Of a stretch of DNA of 47,731 nucleotides, positions 1 through 7,926 are shown piece after piece. Under the pieces are notes generated by a model. The model did no database searches, had not been told where the DNA came from, and saw only the letters and a program-made list of their open reading frames with translations. Origin of the DNA: Pelagibacterium luteolum (lineage in GTDB: Bacteria; Pseudomonadota; Alphaproteobacteria; Rhizobiales; Devosiaceae); the NCBI RefSeq assembly GCF_900100665.1, contig NZ_FNCS01000023.1:1-47731 (forward strand), given 5' to 3'. Position 1 is the first letter of the stretch. The number at the start of each line of letters is the position of its first letter. The position numbers and the translations under genes are program-made.

Positions 1-291
1 GAGCTGGGCTATTTGCCCTTCGAGGCCAATGCCGCACACTTGTTCTTCCAGCTCGTGTCGCGGCGCTACGAGAAGGGAGCGATCCTGATCACCTCCAATC
101 GTTCCGTGGGAGAATGGGGAAGCGTTTTTGGAGACCCCGTCGTCGCCACAGCAATATTGGACCGCCTGCTTCACCACTCTACGGTGATCACCATCCGGGG
201 CGACAGCTATCGGCTCCGTGAAAAGCGCCGGTCCGGTCTTCTGCAGAAGACCGGACCGGCGCTCGAAACCAACGAAACAGCAAACCAGTGA
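1..291 (+). CDS. istB: IS21-family helper ATPase IstB, C-terminal part (cut by window start)
   Basis: Open from base 1 in frame 1. The encoded 96 residues match the C-terminal end of IstB, the AAA+ helper that works with the IstA transposase: 'LPFEANAAHLFFQLVSRRYE', then 'ITSNRSVGEWG', which is the sensor-type end of the ATPase core. The Walker motifs lie upstream of the window. The stop at 289-291 is followed at once by the IS terminal repeats, as expected for istB, the last gene of IS21 elements. The family is clear. The exact element cannot be named from this piece. Confidence 0.93.
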   Translation, partial: ELGYLPFEANAAHLFFQLVSRRYEKGAILITSNRSVGEWGSVFGDPVVATAILDRLLHHSTVITIRGDSYRLREKRRSGLLQKTGPALETNETANQ

Positions 292-344
292 GGGGGTCAG
301 TTCTTCAGTTCGCCAAAGGGGTCAAATCCTCGCTTCGCTTGACA
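1..344 (+). mobile_element. IS21-family element, right-hand part
   Basis: Contains the istB tail and a right end with two repeated transposase-binding-like units: GGGGTCAGTTCTTC at 294-307 and GGGGTCAAATCCTC at 317-330. Read from outside inward, the tip starts TGTCAAGCGAAGCGAG and ends at base 344. It aligns with the left tip at 47638 (TGTC, GCGAA, GAG, then GAAGAACTGACCCC in common). The boundary is inferred from that alignment. Confidence 0.85.
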
Positions 345-349
345 CCTCT
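345..349. repeat. Candidate 5-bp target-site duplication (CCTCT), left copy
   Basis: CCTCT directly abuts the IS21 right tip. The same five bases directly abut the IS21 left tip at the other end of the window (47633-47637). IS21-family insertions typically duplicate 4-8 bp of target. Confidence 0.65.
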
Positions 350-867
350 AAAAAGAGTCAACGCAGAGGCACACGTAGGGTTATGCCAGGTCCGTTCCCG
401 TAGGGCCGAGATCGCAGCCTATCTCGCACGTAGCCGCTTAAGTGATCCAGGACTAACCTATGGTCATACGGCTTTGCGAGATGAGGTCCTTCTTCGCACA
501 AATCTCCGGCGGCATTAGCAGTGCGTTCCACGGCTCCGGCGAGCAAAACCTTCAGTTGGGGCATGGATGTGCGAATCCAATGGGAGCGCCTGCATGGCTT
601 CAGGTAAGCGCTGCACCAGCTCGTCGCAGTCGAGTCCTCTTGGCAGATAACAGTGTTCTCGATCGTCCGCTGGTCGTGCGACTTGGTGCGCGCGCTGTTT
701 GCTGACGGGGCGGTGCCGCCTTATCCCGTTTCCCTTCTGGTGCGGCCACGACGGGTTGCGCCGCGGGTCGAGCAGAGAAACGACCAGGGCCATCGCGGGC
801 CTGCCATCCAATCGTCGCATCACGAACTTCTCTGATCTGGTTCCCTTGTCGTTGCCGAGACGCTGCC
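350..867. other. Gene-free stretch after the IS
   Basis: About 520 bases with only short overlapping open frames on both strands, none with a recognisable domain, and no frame preferred over the others. It follows the IS and sits downstream of the DUF1259 gene. It may be decayed DNA. I see no RNA gene or clear terminator. Confidence 0.5.
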
Positions 868-1746
868 TCAGCCGCCCGCGATGGCAATCTGGTCGAGCGC
901 CGCACGAAGGCCGTGCACGAGGTCCTGCGCGTTGCCGTTGGCCCAGAAGTGCACGAAGAACATGCGTGGCTCTTCCTCTAGCATGTGGTTGTGCAGCGGC
1001 ATGACCTGGATGCCGTTCTCCTTCAGCGCCTGGAGAACGGGCTGGACCTCGTCGGCGGTCATGACGAAGTCGCCGGTCGTCGCAGCTTGGCCCTCGCCGG
1101 TCGACTGGAAGTTGATGGCGATCGCCGACCCCATAGCGGCTGGGATCTCCATGCCGTGCATGGTGACAGGCTCTGCGCGGCGGATGCTGTATTTGTAGAT
1201 GCCCCCATCCGCCTCGCCCTCATGCCCCAAGATCTGGTCAACTGCCGCAGTATCAAAGGTGATCTGCGCAGGCTCACCACCACTAGACGCAGCTTCCAGA
1301 GGCGTCCCCGTCATCTCCAGGGCGGCTCGAATGGTCTTGGCCATCTCTACCGGATCGCCATGACCACCGATATGCATGTACATCGGAGTTGGTCCGTCTC
1401 CGAACAGGTGCTTGTGCAGGGCGGTCACCTCAACCCCGCCTTCCAGGAGGCGTTCCATCACCGGGTTGACCTCCTCCTCGGCGAGCACGAGGTCGCCCAT
1501 CAGCATGGCGCCATCCTGTGTATCCTTGAAGGCGACCCAGGTGCCAAGAGCCAGGCCGGGCTCGATCTCCACACCGTCAAGCGAAACGTGGAGATCGGAA
1601 CGAGGAAATCCGACCCGATAGACCTCCCCGGGCTGGAGGCTGCCCTCCTTACCAATCGCTTGGGCGATTGCGTCCCAATTCGACTGAGCCACCGACGGGC
1701 TCGCAAGGCACAAGGCTGCAATTGCAAGTAATGCCACTCTACGCAT
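868..1746 (-). CDS. Secreted DUF1259 (LppY/LpqO-type) protein
   Basis: 292 residues from ATG 1746, which has GAGGA about 8 bases upstream. The frame stays open further upstream, but the chosen start gives a clean signal peptide (MRRVALLAIAALCLASPSVAQ), so the protein is probably exported. It has two similar halves, each with the same pattern HxH then H 12 residues later: H111/H113/H125 and H252/H254/H266. This looks like a metal-binding site, but that is inference; the DUF1259 family has no settled biochemical function known to me. It is transcribed away from chrA with two small neighbours in between. A second DUF1259 gene lies beside the other chrA (9275-10141), which suggests a link to chromate or another metal. 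Confidence 0.85.
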   Translation of the reverse strand: MRRVALLAIAALCLASPSVAQSNWDAIAQAIGKEGSLQPGEVYRVGFPRSDLHVSLDGVEIEPGLALGTWVAFKDTQDGAMLMGDLVLAEEEVNPVMERLLEGGVEVTALHKHLFGDGPTPMYMHIGGHGDPVEMAKTIRAALEMTGTPLEAASSGGEPAQITFDTAAVDQILGHEGEADGGIYKYSIRRAEPVTMHGMEIPAAMGSAIAINFQSTGEGQAATTGDFVMTADEVQPVLQALKENGIQVMPLHNHMLEEEPRMFFVHFWANGNAQDLVHGLRAALDQIAIAGG

Positions 1747-1825
1747 TTTACGTTCCTCTTCGGGTTGGATCCACGCCGGTGCCTGTACTTGAACAGGCAA
1801 ATGCTGCGGTAAAACAGCTCGCGGG

Positions 1826-2032
1826 CTACACGGGCTTTCGCATAAAGGCCCTCGCCAACAAATAGAGACCCGCGAGTGCAATCAGAGCGAAAACGATGTT
1901 GTCGAGTGGGTCCCATATCGCCTCGAGCAGCAGGTCGAGAATGTTGACGTCGAAGACGAAAAACCCCCAGGCAAACGCTCCGAGGATCACCAAGGCAAAT
2001 GCTATCCAATCGACGCTCGTTTGGGGTCGCAT
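1826..2032 (-). CDS. Small DUF378-type membrane protein
   Basis: 68 residues from ATG 2032 (MRPQTSVDWIAFALVILGAF). A longer start at 2065 exists, but DUF378 proteins normally begin near this Met. There are two hydrophobic segments (about residues 9-28 and 38-58) separated by an acidic stretch (FDVNILDLL...IWDPLDN), typical of the DUF378/YuzA-like family of two-helix inner-membrane proteins of unknown role. It is on the same strand as the DUF1259 gene 79 bases downstream and may be co-transcribed with it. Confidence 0.75.
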   Translation of the reverse strand: MRPQTSVDWIAFALVILGAFAWGFFVFDVNILDLLLEAIWDPLDNIVFALIALAGLYLLARAFMRKPV

Positions 2033-2242
2033 GTCGGCCTCCTTCGCACAACCGGTCGCGGTCACCTAGTTGCGGCTGTCTCTCACAAAGCATGACGGTA
2101 CGCGCGTTGCGCTATCCGGTAATGCCTCTACACAACGATGGTTGCCACTCGTCACCGGCCTTCCACCGAACCCTACATCGTCCACCCCGAAAACCTGCAC
2201 CAGTCTAAGTCGTGGATCGGAGCACCTGAACATGAGGCCATT

Positions 2243-3310
2243 TCATGTAGGTCGTGTTGCCAAGCGACTGCGTTCCAAGCCCTGCTTGAACTTTGACCGC
2301 AGTCGATCAGCTACTCGGCGCGCAATCTCAACGGGTGCCTCGTTGGGGATCGGGAACACCGAGCTGGCGTTTATCTCGCCCAATACATAGCTATCAGTGC
2401 CTTCGCGGTCAGGCGGACCGAGCATGAAGTCCGCGTCCCAAATCATGGGGAGGTCTCGCCGAGAAATATCCAACGAGGCGGTCAACTGCGGGATCCACTC
2501 GTCTTCCATAAGGCGGCGCAGGCGCTGGAAGCGCTCGTCGGCATTGGAAGTATAGAGGCGAGGGCCGACCTCCGCCCGCGTCACCAGGTCATCGACCAAG
2601 GCTTTGACCTTCTGGTGGCCGAAGCCAGCGCAGCGATCGCCGACCATGTAGCAGCGCACCACACCGTCGCTCAGGCGGGCCTGGAAAGGCTGGTCGATCA
2701 CAGGACCGTCCTCGAAGTAGTCGGCACACCGATTCAGGAACTCCTCAAGTGGCAGTTGCTCTGCCTTGTCTTGGGTCGCATCTAGCACGCGAACGCCGTG
2801 ACCCACTACTCTCTCGACTTTCCAAACGCCTTGGCCGCCATTGCCACGGCTGCGCTTGATCACGCGCGGACCGCCGGTCAGCCGCTCAGGCAATTCGGCC
2901 CGCATCACCTCGGCGGTTCGGTAGAGGGCGGTGTCGCACCCCCAACTCATCTTCCGTGTATGATAGAGCACCTCCTTGGTCCCCATCTTGAGGATAACGT
3001 CGGGATGGGCACTCACCCAGACACCGCGCGCCGCGACTTCGCGCAGCAGCGCGTCGAGCCGGGCGCGATTGCGCCCATCATGTATCGGATTGACCCAGAC
3101 GAGAACGCCATCGAGCGTCTCCAGCTCTGCTCGCACAGCGTCGATGACGTCATCTTCGTAGACCAAGGGCACAGCTTCGACCCCGGCGCCAGCCAGCGCC
3201 GCGAAGATCGCCTTGAAACGGCAGGTTTCTGGTGTAGCTCCACGGCGTTCCAGTTCATCACCGCGCCAAAGGACGGCTATGCGTCCCAAGTGGGCTGTCA
3301 ACTCTGACAT
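2243..3310 (-). CDS. Cj0069-family ATP-grasp-like protein
   Basis: 355 residues from ATG 3310 (MSELTAHLGRIAVLWRG), with AAAGGA just upstream. The N-terminal part resembles the pre-ATP-grasp region ('VWVNPIHDGRNRARLD'). The middle has 'RVIKRSRGNGGQGVWKVE', the flexible nucleotide-binding loop of ATP-grasp ligases, and the C-terminal part has 'DADFMLG' and 'LGEINASSVFPIPN', which carry acidic and Asn residues of the Mg-ATP site. It probably joins a carboxylate to a nucleophile; the substrate is unknown. ATP-grasp enzymes recur in tellurite (Ter)-type stress loci, and TerB, a TerC relic and a VWA relic all lie within 11 kb. Same strand as DUF378 and DUF1259. Confidence 0.75.
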   Translation of the reverse strand: MSELTAHLGRIAVLWRGDELERRGATPETCRFKAIFAALAGAGVEAVPLVYEDDVIDAVRAELETLDGVLVWVNPIHDGRNRARLDALLREVAARGVWVSAHPDVILKMGTKEVLYHTRKMSWGCDTALYRTAEVMRAELPERLTGGPRVIKRSRGNGGQGVWKVERVVGHGVRVLDATQDKAEQLPLEEFLNRCADYFEDGPVIDQPFQARLSDGVVRCYMVGDRCAGFGHQKVKALVDDLVTRAEVGPRLYTSNADERFQRLRRLMEDEWIPQLTASLDISRRDLPMIWDADFMLGPPDREGTDSYVLGEINASSVFPIPNEAPVEIARRVADRLRSKFKQGLERSRLATRPT

Positions 3311-3507
3311 TGAAAGATCCTTTCAACTCATTGCAACTAGGTGACCTGTGCGACAAAAGCGGTAACGCCGAGCACCGTCGCTCTAGTGTTCCGATCCTCT
3401 GCCTCAGGGCATGGCTACCAGTGACGATGAGGAGCGGCTCGCTCGTGGAGCAGCCATCGTCGACGATTCTCTACGCATATTTTCAGACGAGCCGGGGCTA
3501 AGGTCGC

Positions 3508-3670
3508 CTCCTGCGTCTCCGCATTCGAGGGCAGGGCATAGATGGCGTTCTTCACGGCGACGGCCCCGATCGCCTGCAAGCGACGCCAAGGTGTCACGCG
3601 GAAATAGGCCAGCTTGGCCGGAAGCTGGTGAATTAGGAGGAGAATGTCGGCGGGATTGAGTCATGGCCAT
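3508..3670 (-). pseudogene. chrB: Truncated, frameshifted chrB (N-terminal stub)
   Basis: About 48 codons match the N terminus of the intact ChrB at 11616-12596: 'LLLIHQLPAKLAYFRV' against 'LLLIHQLPSKPAYLRV', then 'WRRLQAIGAVAVKNAIYALP' against 'WRRLQGIGAVAVKSTVYALP'. Similarity stops at about 3508 and the rest of the gene is absent. A good ribosome site (TTGGAGG) precedes ATG 3670, but that ATG is out of frame with the ChrB reading, so there is a frameshift after about four codons. It stands divergent to chrA and shares the promoter region with it. It is probably a relic of an old chrB that once controlled this chrA. Confidence 0.85.
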
Positions 3671-3681
3671 TACACCTCCAA

Positions 3682-3718
3682 TGTTGCTACTGTATCTTTT
3701 ATTCCATATAAAGCAACA
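3682..3718. promoter_or_regulatory. Divergent promoter pair inside an inverted repeat (candidate ChrB-type operator)
   Basis: Perfect 7-bp arms TGTTGCT (3682-3688) and AGCAACA (3712-3718). On the plus strand TTGCTA (3684-3689), a 17-base spacer and TATAAA (3707-3712) form a near-consensus promoter for chrA. On the minus strand TTGCTT and TACAGT at 16 bases spacing point to the chrB stub. The arms overlap both -35 boxes, which fits a repressor operator. ChrB as the binding protein is inference. Confidence 0.65.
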
Positions 3719-3732
3719 AACGTATCAACTGA

Positions 3733-3747
3733 AGGCCGTGAGGGCCT
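3733..3747 (+). promoter_or_regulatory. Hairpin in the chrA 5' leader
   Basis: AGGCC (3733-3737), loop GTGAG, GGCCT (3743-3747), in a leader of about 87 bases between the predicted start site (~3719) and ATG 3806. A second G/C-rich pairing (CGGAGG with CCACC) may follow at 3760-3785. It could be a structured RNA leader or chance. Confidence 0.35.
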
Positions 3748-3805
3748 CCTATGCAGAACCGGAGGTTGTCATCTCTGTCCACCCTCAAAAGGTCCAGCTT
3801 CGATA

Positions 3806-5071
3806 ATGACTCAGACGCCTGACCCTTCCGGTGGCCATGTTGCCGATCAGCGAGAGCCAACTGTGCCTACGCTATCGCAATGGCAGATTTTCGTGCGTTT
3901 TTTGCGCTTTGGCCTTCTCGCATGGGGTGGACCTGTCGCGCAGATTGCTATGATCCGGCGAGAACTCGTTGATGAGGAGCGCTGGATTTCCAGCAGCCGG
4001 TTCAACCGCCTTCTTGCCGTCTATCAGGTGCTTCCGGGGCCTGAGGCGCACGAATTATGCGTCCATATCGGCATGCTTCCAGGTGGGCGCATGGGCGGCT
4101 TCCTTGCGGGGCTCGGCTTCATGCTGCCGGGCTTCCTTCTGATGTTCGCCCTATCGTGGCTCTACTTCACGATCGACATCACGCAATCGGCTCTAGGTCC
4201 GATATTTCTCGGCATTCAAGTTGCGGTCATTGCACTGATCGTGCGTGCGGTCCACAGAATTGGAGAGCACGTACTCCTCGACAAATGGCTCTGGGGCATT
4301 GGGATCGTCAGCGCTTTCGCAGCGTTTCTCGGCGCGAGCTTCTGGATCACGCTTCCGGCAGCAGGGTTGGTCTATGCCTTCGCCTTGCGAAGACAGCATG
4401 CACTTGCGGCCGTGACCCTGGTAGCCGCCACCGTGCTCGCTGTCCTGGTCGGGCCAGAGAGTTCAACAGGTCTGCTCGAAAGCGCCGCGCAGGGCACAGC
4501 ACTCTCCAACGGGCCGATCGCGCAGGACGCATCGCTGGTGGCCCTGTTTTTCTCTGGCCTCAAGGCCGGTCTCCTGACCTTTGGGGGAGCCTACACTGTC
4601 ATTCCGTTCCTGCGTGACGACGCAGTGGGGAACGGCTGGATGACGGACGCCCAATTCCTTGACGGTCTCGCTCTGTCCGGCATCCTGCCCGCACCGCTCA
4701 TCATCTTCTCCACCTTCGTCGGCTATTTTGGGGGCGGTCCGCTCGGCGCCATCGCTATGACGGCCGGGATTTTTCTACCAGCCTTTGGCTTTTCGCTGCT
4801 CTTCCATGAGCGTCTGGAGAGCGTGGTCGAAAACAAGACCCTGCACAGCTTCCTGGAGGGCGTATCCGCAGGTGTCGTCGGTCTGATCGCCGCGACCACG
4901 GTCGAACTCGCGCTTGTCGTCATCGAGCGGCTACCGTCCGTGCTTCTCGGCGGGGTGATCTTCGCGCTCGCTCTGGCCGTCCTTTATCTCTGGAAGTCGA
5001 AGGTGAACGTCGTCCTGGCGGTTCTCGGTGCCGGCTTTCTGGGCTGGCTCAGCTCCGGCTTCCTTGGATGA
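3806..5071 (+). CDS. chrA: Chromate transporter ChrA (copy 1, two-domain)
   Basis: 421 residues from ATG 3806 (MTQTPDPSGG); the frame runs further upstream, but that part lies in the promoter and leader. It is a full-length CHR protein with two homologous halves: 'FGLLAWGGPVAQIAMIRREL' with 'YQVLPGPEAHELCVHIG' in the first, and 'GLLTFGGAYTVIPFLR' with 'ALSGILPAPLIIFSTFVGYF' in the second. These are the conserved GGP/LPGP and FGGAY/PGP-like signatures; here the second reads LPAP. About ten membrane segments. It exports chromate from the cytoplasm. It stands alone on the plus strand behind its own strong promoter, with only a chrB stub beside it, so control may come from the intact ChrB 7 kb away. 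It is clearly diverged from copy 2. Confidence 0.95.
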   Translation: MTQTPDPSGGHVADQREPTVPTLSQWQIFVRFLRFGLLAWGGPVAQIAMIRRELVDEERWISSSRFNRLLAVYQVLPGPEAHELCVHIGMLPGGRMGGFLAGLGFMLPGFLLMFALSWLYFTIDITQSALGPIFLGIQVAVIALIVRAVHRIGEHVLLDKWLWGIGIVSAFAAFLGASFWITLPAAGLVYAFALRRQHALAAVTLVAATVLAVLVGPESSTGLLESAAQGTALSNGPIAQDASLVALFFSGLKAGLLTFGGAYTVIPFLRDDAVGNGWMTDAQFLDGLALSGILPAPLIIFSTFVGYFGGGPLGAIAMTAGIFLPAFGFSLLFHERLESVVENKTLHSFLEGVSAGVVGLIAATTVELALVVIERLPSVLLGGVIFALALAVLYLWKSKVNVVLAVLGAGFLGWLSSGFLG

Positions 5072-5126
5072 TGCGCGACATGTTCGGAAAGGAGCATGAA
5101 GTGAGGAAGCGTACGGTCCTGCGGTA

Positions 5127-5988
5127 TGCAACCTGCCGCTCCTGAGGCGAGCCGTCGGACGCACCTGACCTGGCGGCGGCACGTGCCGCCGGCCCTGCTG
5201 CTCTTCGCCATCGCCCGTCCTGTCGCCATGGTGGAGCTCGCCTCATCGCCCTCCACGGTGATCCTCTCCATCGATATCTCAGGATCGATGCGCGGACCGA
5301 TATGAAGCCACACGCCTTGCTGCGTCGCCTTCGCTGGGTCTGGGGCGCTCGTGCAGGCCCCGACTCTCGTTCGCGACATGCTCGACGCGACCATCAACAG
5401 CTTCGACCTGCGGCGTGGGACGGCGGTCGGCGCCGCCACCATCGCCGCGCTCGCCACCATCTTTCCCGACGAGAAATTCTCCATCGACAGTTTCGACGAT
5501 CCGCGCGACCTGCTGGACCGGCCGAGCAGCGCCGGCCGTTCGCTCGACGTCCCTGAGCCCGAGGAGCCCGAGCATCAGCCCGTCGAGCCCGGCTCCTACC
5601 AGCGCCGTCATCATCCTGTTGACGCACGGGGCAACCACGACGGGACCCGATCCGGTCCTGGCAGCGCGCCTTGCCGCCGACTACGGCGTTCGTGTGCACA
5701 CCGTCGGCTTCGGCTCGACCGAGGGTGACGTCGTCGATTTCGGCGGGCGCTCGATGCGGGCGATGCTCGACCTGACGACCCTGCAGACCATAGCCGATCT
5801 CACCCGAGGTGAGTATTTTTGCAGCTCACTCCCCCGAGGCCCTGATGGAGGTTTATGAAACGCTCTCGACGCGCCTGGTGCCCGAACGCAAGCTCACCGA
5901 GATCGCCTTCATCCTCGCCGGCATCGCCGCCCTCGTCTCTATTGCCGCGGCCTCGCTTTCGGTTCTCTGGTTTGGCAGGATCACCTAA
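5127..5988 (+). pseudogene. Broken von Willebrand factor A (VWA) domain membrane protein
   Basis: Pieces of one VWA/BatA-like protein lie in three frames. 5127-5303 encodes a membrane helix followed by 'VILSIDISGSMR', the MIDAS metal site DxSxS, then stops at TGA. 5351-5560 encodes 'QAPTLVRDMLDATINSF' and 'TAVGAATIAALATIFPD'. 5590-5820 encodes 'VIILLTHGATTTGPDP' and 'GVRVHTVGFGS'. 5845-5988 encodes the C-terminal 'EIAFILAGIAALVSIAAAS' helix. Compared with the family, sequence is missing after the MIDAS site and at least two further frameshifts are present. Not functional as it stands, unless the sequence carries errors. Confidence 0.8.
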
Positions 5989-6436
5989 CCTTCGAAGCGT
6001 GCGGTGCATACCACTGACCATTGCCTCCAAGACCGCCGCTCCGGGCATAGCTCGGTAAGGAAGCGGACGCTGCTTCTTCACACATGGCGCACTCGGTCGC
6101 GTGCCCCAAGAGCCTTACGCGCTCTGACGCAACCAGAGCGCCGGCTCTAGTTCTTGCCGTCGCAGCGTTTCTTGCGAAAGGCCGGTACCACCTTTCGCAC
6201 GTTGCTCTAGAACCAACAATCGGGAGGCAGAACCTGGCGCGGCACGTCAGGACAACTCATATTGACAACCGCTTAGGATTCCTTCACTTCGCCAGTATGG
6301 CGGTCATCTGACTGTCGTCCAGCACAGGACAAATCATGCAACCGGACAGTCGAAGTCGATCTTCGATCGCGCCGCCAGTGCGCCTTTGAACAAGGGGCTC
6401 CAGGGACGGCGCAAGCCTCGCCAATAGGAGCCGCAA
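5989..6436. other. Gene-free region upstream of corA
   Basis: No recognisable coding sequence in about 450 bases. It ends with a good ribosome site (TAGGAG, 6 bases before ATG 6437). GACTGTC (6311-6317) and GACAGTC (about 6345-6351) form a 7-bp inverted repeat about 100 bases upstream of corA that could be an operator or the base of an RNA leader. Function not established. Confidence 0.4.
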
Positions 6437-7420
6437 ATGCTGCGCATCTACTCGGGCCAGAATGGTCACCTCGCGCCAGTTGAGAACCTTCAGCAGCCAC
6501 AAGACCGAGTTGCTCTCTGGCTCGATCTCCTGAATCCTACGGGAGACGAGGTGAAGCAGGTCGAAGCGCACCTTGGTGTGAACATCCCAACGCGCGACGA
6601 GATGGCGGAAATCGAGCTTTCGGACCGGCTCTACCGCGAGGACGGTGCCGCATTCATGACAATGACTGCGGTGACCAACATGGAAACCGAAGATGCCGTC
6701 AAGGTGCCGGTCTCCTTCATCCTGAAGGGCAAGACGTTGGTTACGGTCCGTCATGGCGACTCCAAGCCCTTCGCGACATACACGGCACGAGTGCAGCGCG
6801 AAGGCGCCGAGCCATGCACGTCTGGCGAAATGGCAATGGTAGGCCTTATTGAGGCGATCATCGACCGAACGGCTGACGCCCTTGAGCGCATTGGTGACGA
6901 GGTCGACGCGATCTCCCAGGAGGTATTCCGCAATAAGTCGAAGAGCGCCACCAAGAAGACCCGAGACCTGCAATCCCTCATTGAACAGATTGGACGAAAG
7001 GGCGATCTCCTGACCAAAATCCGGGAAAGCCTCGTCAGCATTGCCCGGTTGGCCGCTTACCACAGCGCAGTTGAGACTGGTCCCGTCAAATCCGGAAAAG
7101 AACTCCGGCAGCGCATCCGGCTTGTCCAGCGCGACGCGACTTCATTGGGTGATCACGCGATCTTCCTGTCCGGCAAGATCACCTTCTTGCTCGACGCCAC
7201 CCTGGGGCTCATAAATCTGGAACAAAGCCAAATCATCAAGATTTTTTCGGTCGCAGCTGTCGTGTTCCTGCCGCCAACTTTGGTGGCATCAATCTACGGC
7301 ATGAACTTTGATTACATGCCGGAATTGCACTGGCTCCTCGGGTATCCTTGGGCTTTGGGGCTGATGGTTCTCTCTGCCCTGCTTCCGTTTGTGTATTTCA
7401 AACGACGCGGTTGGCTTTAG
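6437..7420 (+). CDS. corA: CorA-family Mg2+/Co2+ transporter
   Basis: 327 residues, the usual CorA length. A large cytoplasmic alpha/beta N-terminal domain is followed by long helices (about 150-260, 'LIEAIIDRTADALERIGDEV') and two C-terminal membrane helices. The first ends in 'VASIYGMNFDYMPELHW' with the signature GMN at 288-290, the selectivity loop; the protein ends with basic residues ('YFKRRGWL'). It forms pentameric channels for divalent cations. A good ribosome site (TAGGAG) fixes the start. It stands alone between the VWA relic and a gene-free stretch and fits the metal theme of the region. Confidence 0.95.
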   Translation: MLRIYSGQNGHLAPVENLQQPQDRVALWLDLLNPTGDEVKQVEAHLGVNIPTRDEMAEIELSDRLYREDGAAFMTMTAVTNMETEDAVKVPVSFILKGKTLVTVRHGDSKPFATYTARVQREGAEPCTSGEMAMVGLIEAIIDRTADALERIGDEVDAISQEVFRNKSKSATKKTRDLQSLIEQIGRKGDLLTKIRESLVSIARLAAYHSAVETGPVKSGKELRQRIRLVQRDATSLGDHAIFLSGKITFLLDATLGLINLEQSQIIKIFSVAAVVFLPPTLVASIYGMNFDYMPELHWLLGYPWALGLMVLSALLPFVYFKRRGWL

Positions 7421-7926
7421 GACATGCGCATAAAGCTGAATGCGCCCAGTTCCCGAGAACATCGAAGCTCACATGAACCAGCCGGCTAGAATGCCGACGG
7501 CGCAGAGAGCCCTGACGATCATCTACGCCCAACCGAGGCAGCGGAGAGCCGCCGCCCTGGATGTGGGCAATGATCCGGGACGCTCTCGAGGGCAACCGGC
7601 TGGCGTGTGAAGGGGCACATGGCCGCGATCCGCCGCACATCACCTTGTCCGGAGGTCACTGTCCTCGACGTCCTGACGCTGGCGATCACGCTCGGCGACG
7701 ATTTCCTGCTTCACGCCTTCCTGGACGGCCTAGTCTAGGTGTCCGAAGTGCTGGGGAACGCTGGTCAACATCGACTGGGTGGCGCCACCGACGACACCGG
7801 AGCTATACGCGCCGCCGACGTCCGAGGTGACGCGTCTTCGTTTGAAGCCGACAGGAGCGGACCTCGCCCGCAAGCGCCTCAGGGTGGTGAACGGAGGCAA
7901 TGAGCCCGGCGGTGGTCAGCTGCAAC
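7421..7926. other. Gene-free region between corA and the MFS gene
   Basis: About 500 bases with interrupted short frames and no recognised protein, between two convergent genes. One fragment (7615-7738, plus strand) reads as a short hydrophobic/acidic peptide ending at TAG, but it matches nothing I know. Probably decayed DNA. Confidence 0.4.

Noticed and set aside
358-564. Minus-strand ORF with a stretch resembling the RelE/HigB 'GPxLxxPY' motif
   Set aside because: Only a few residues match, no fold-wide similarity, and no antitoxin gene adjoins.
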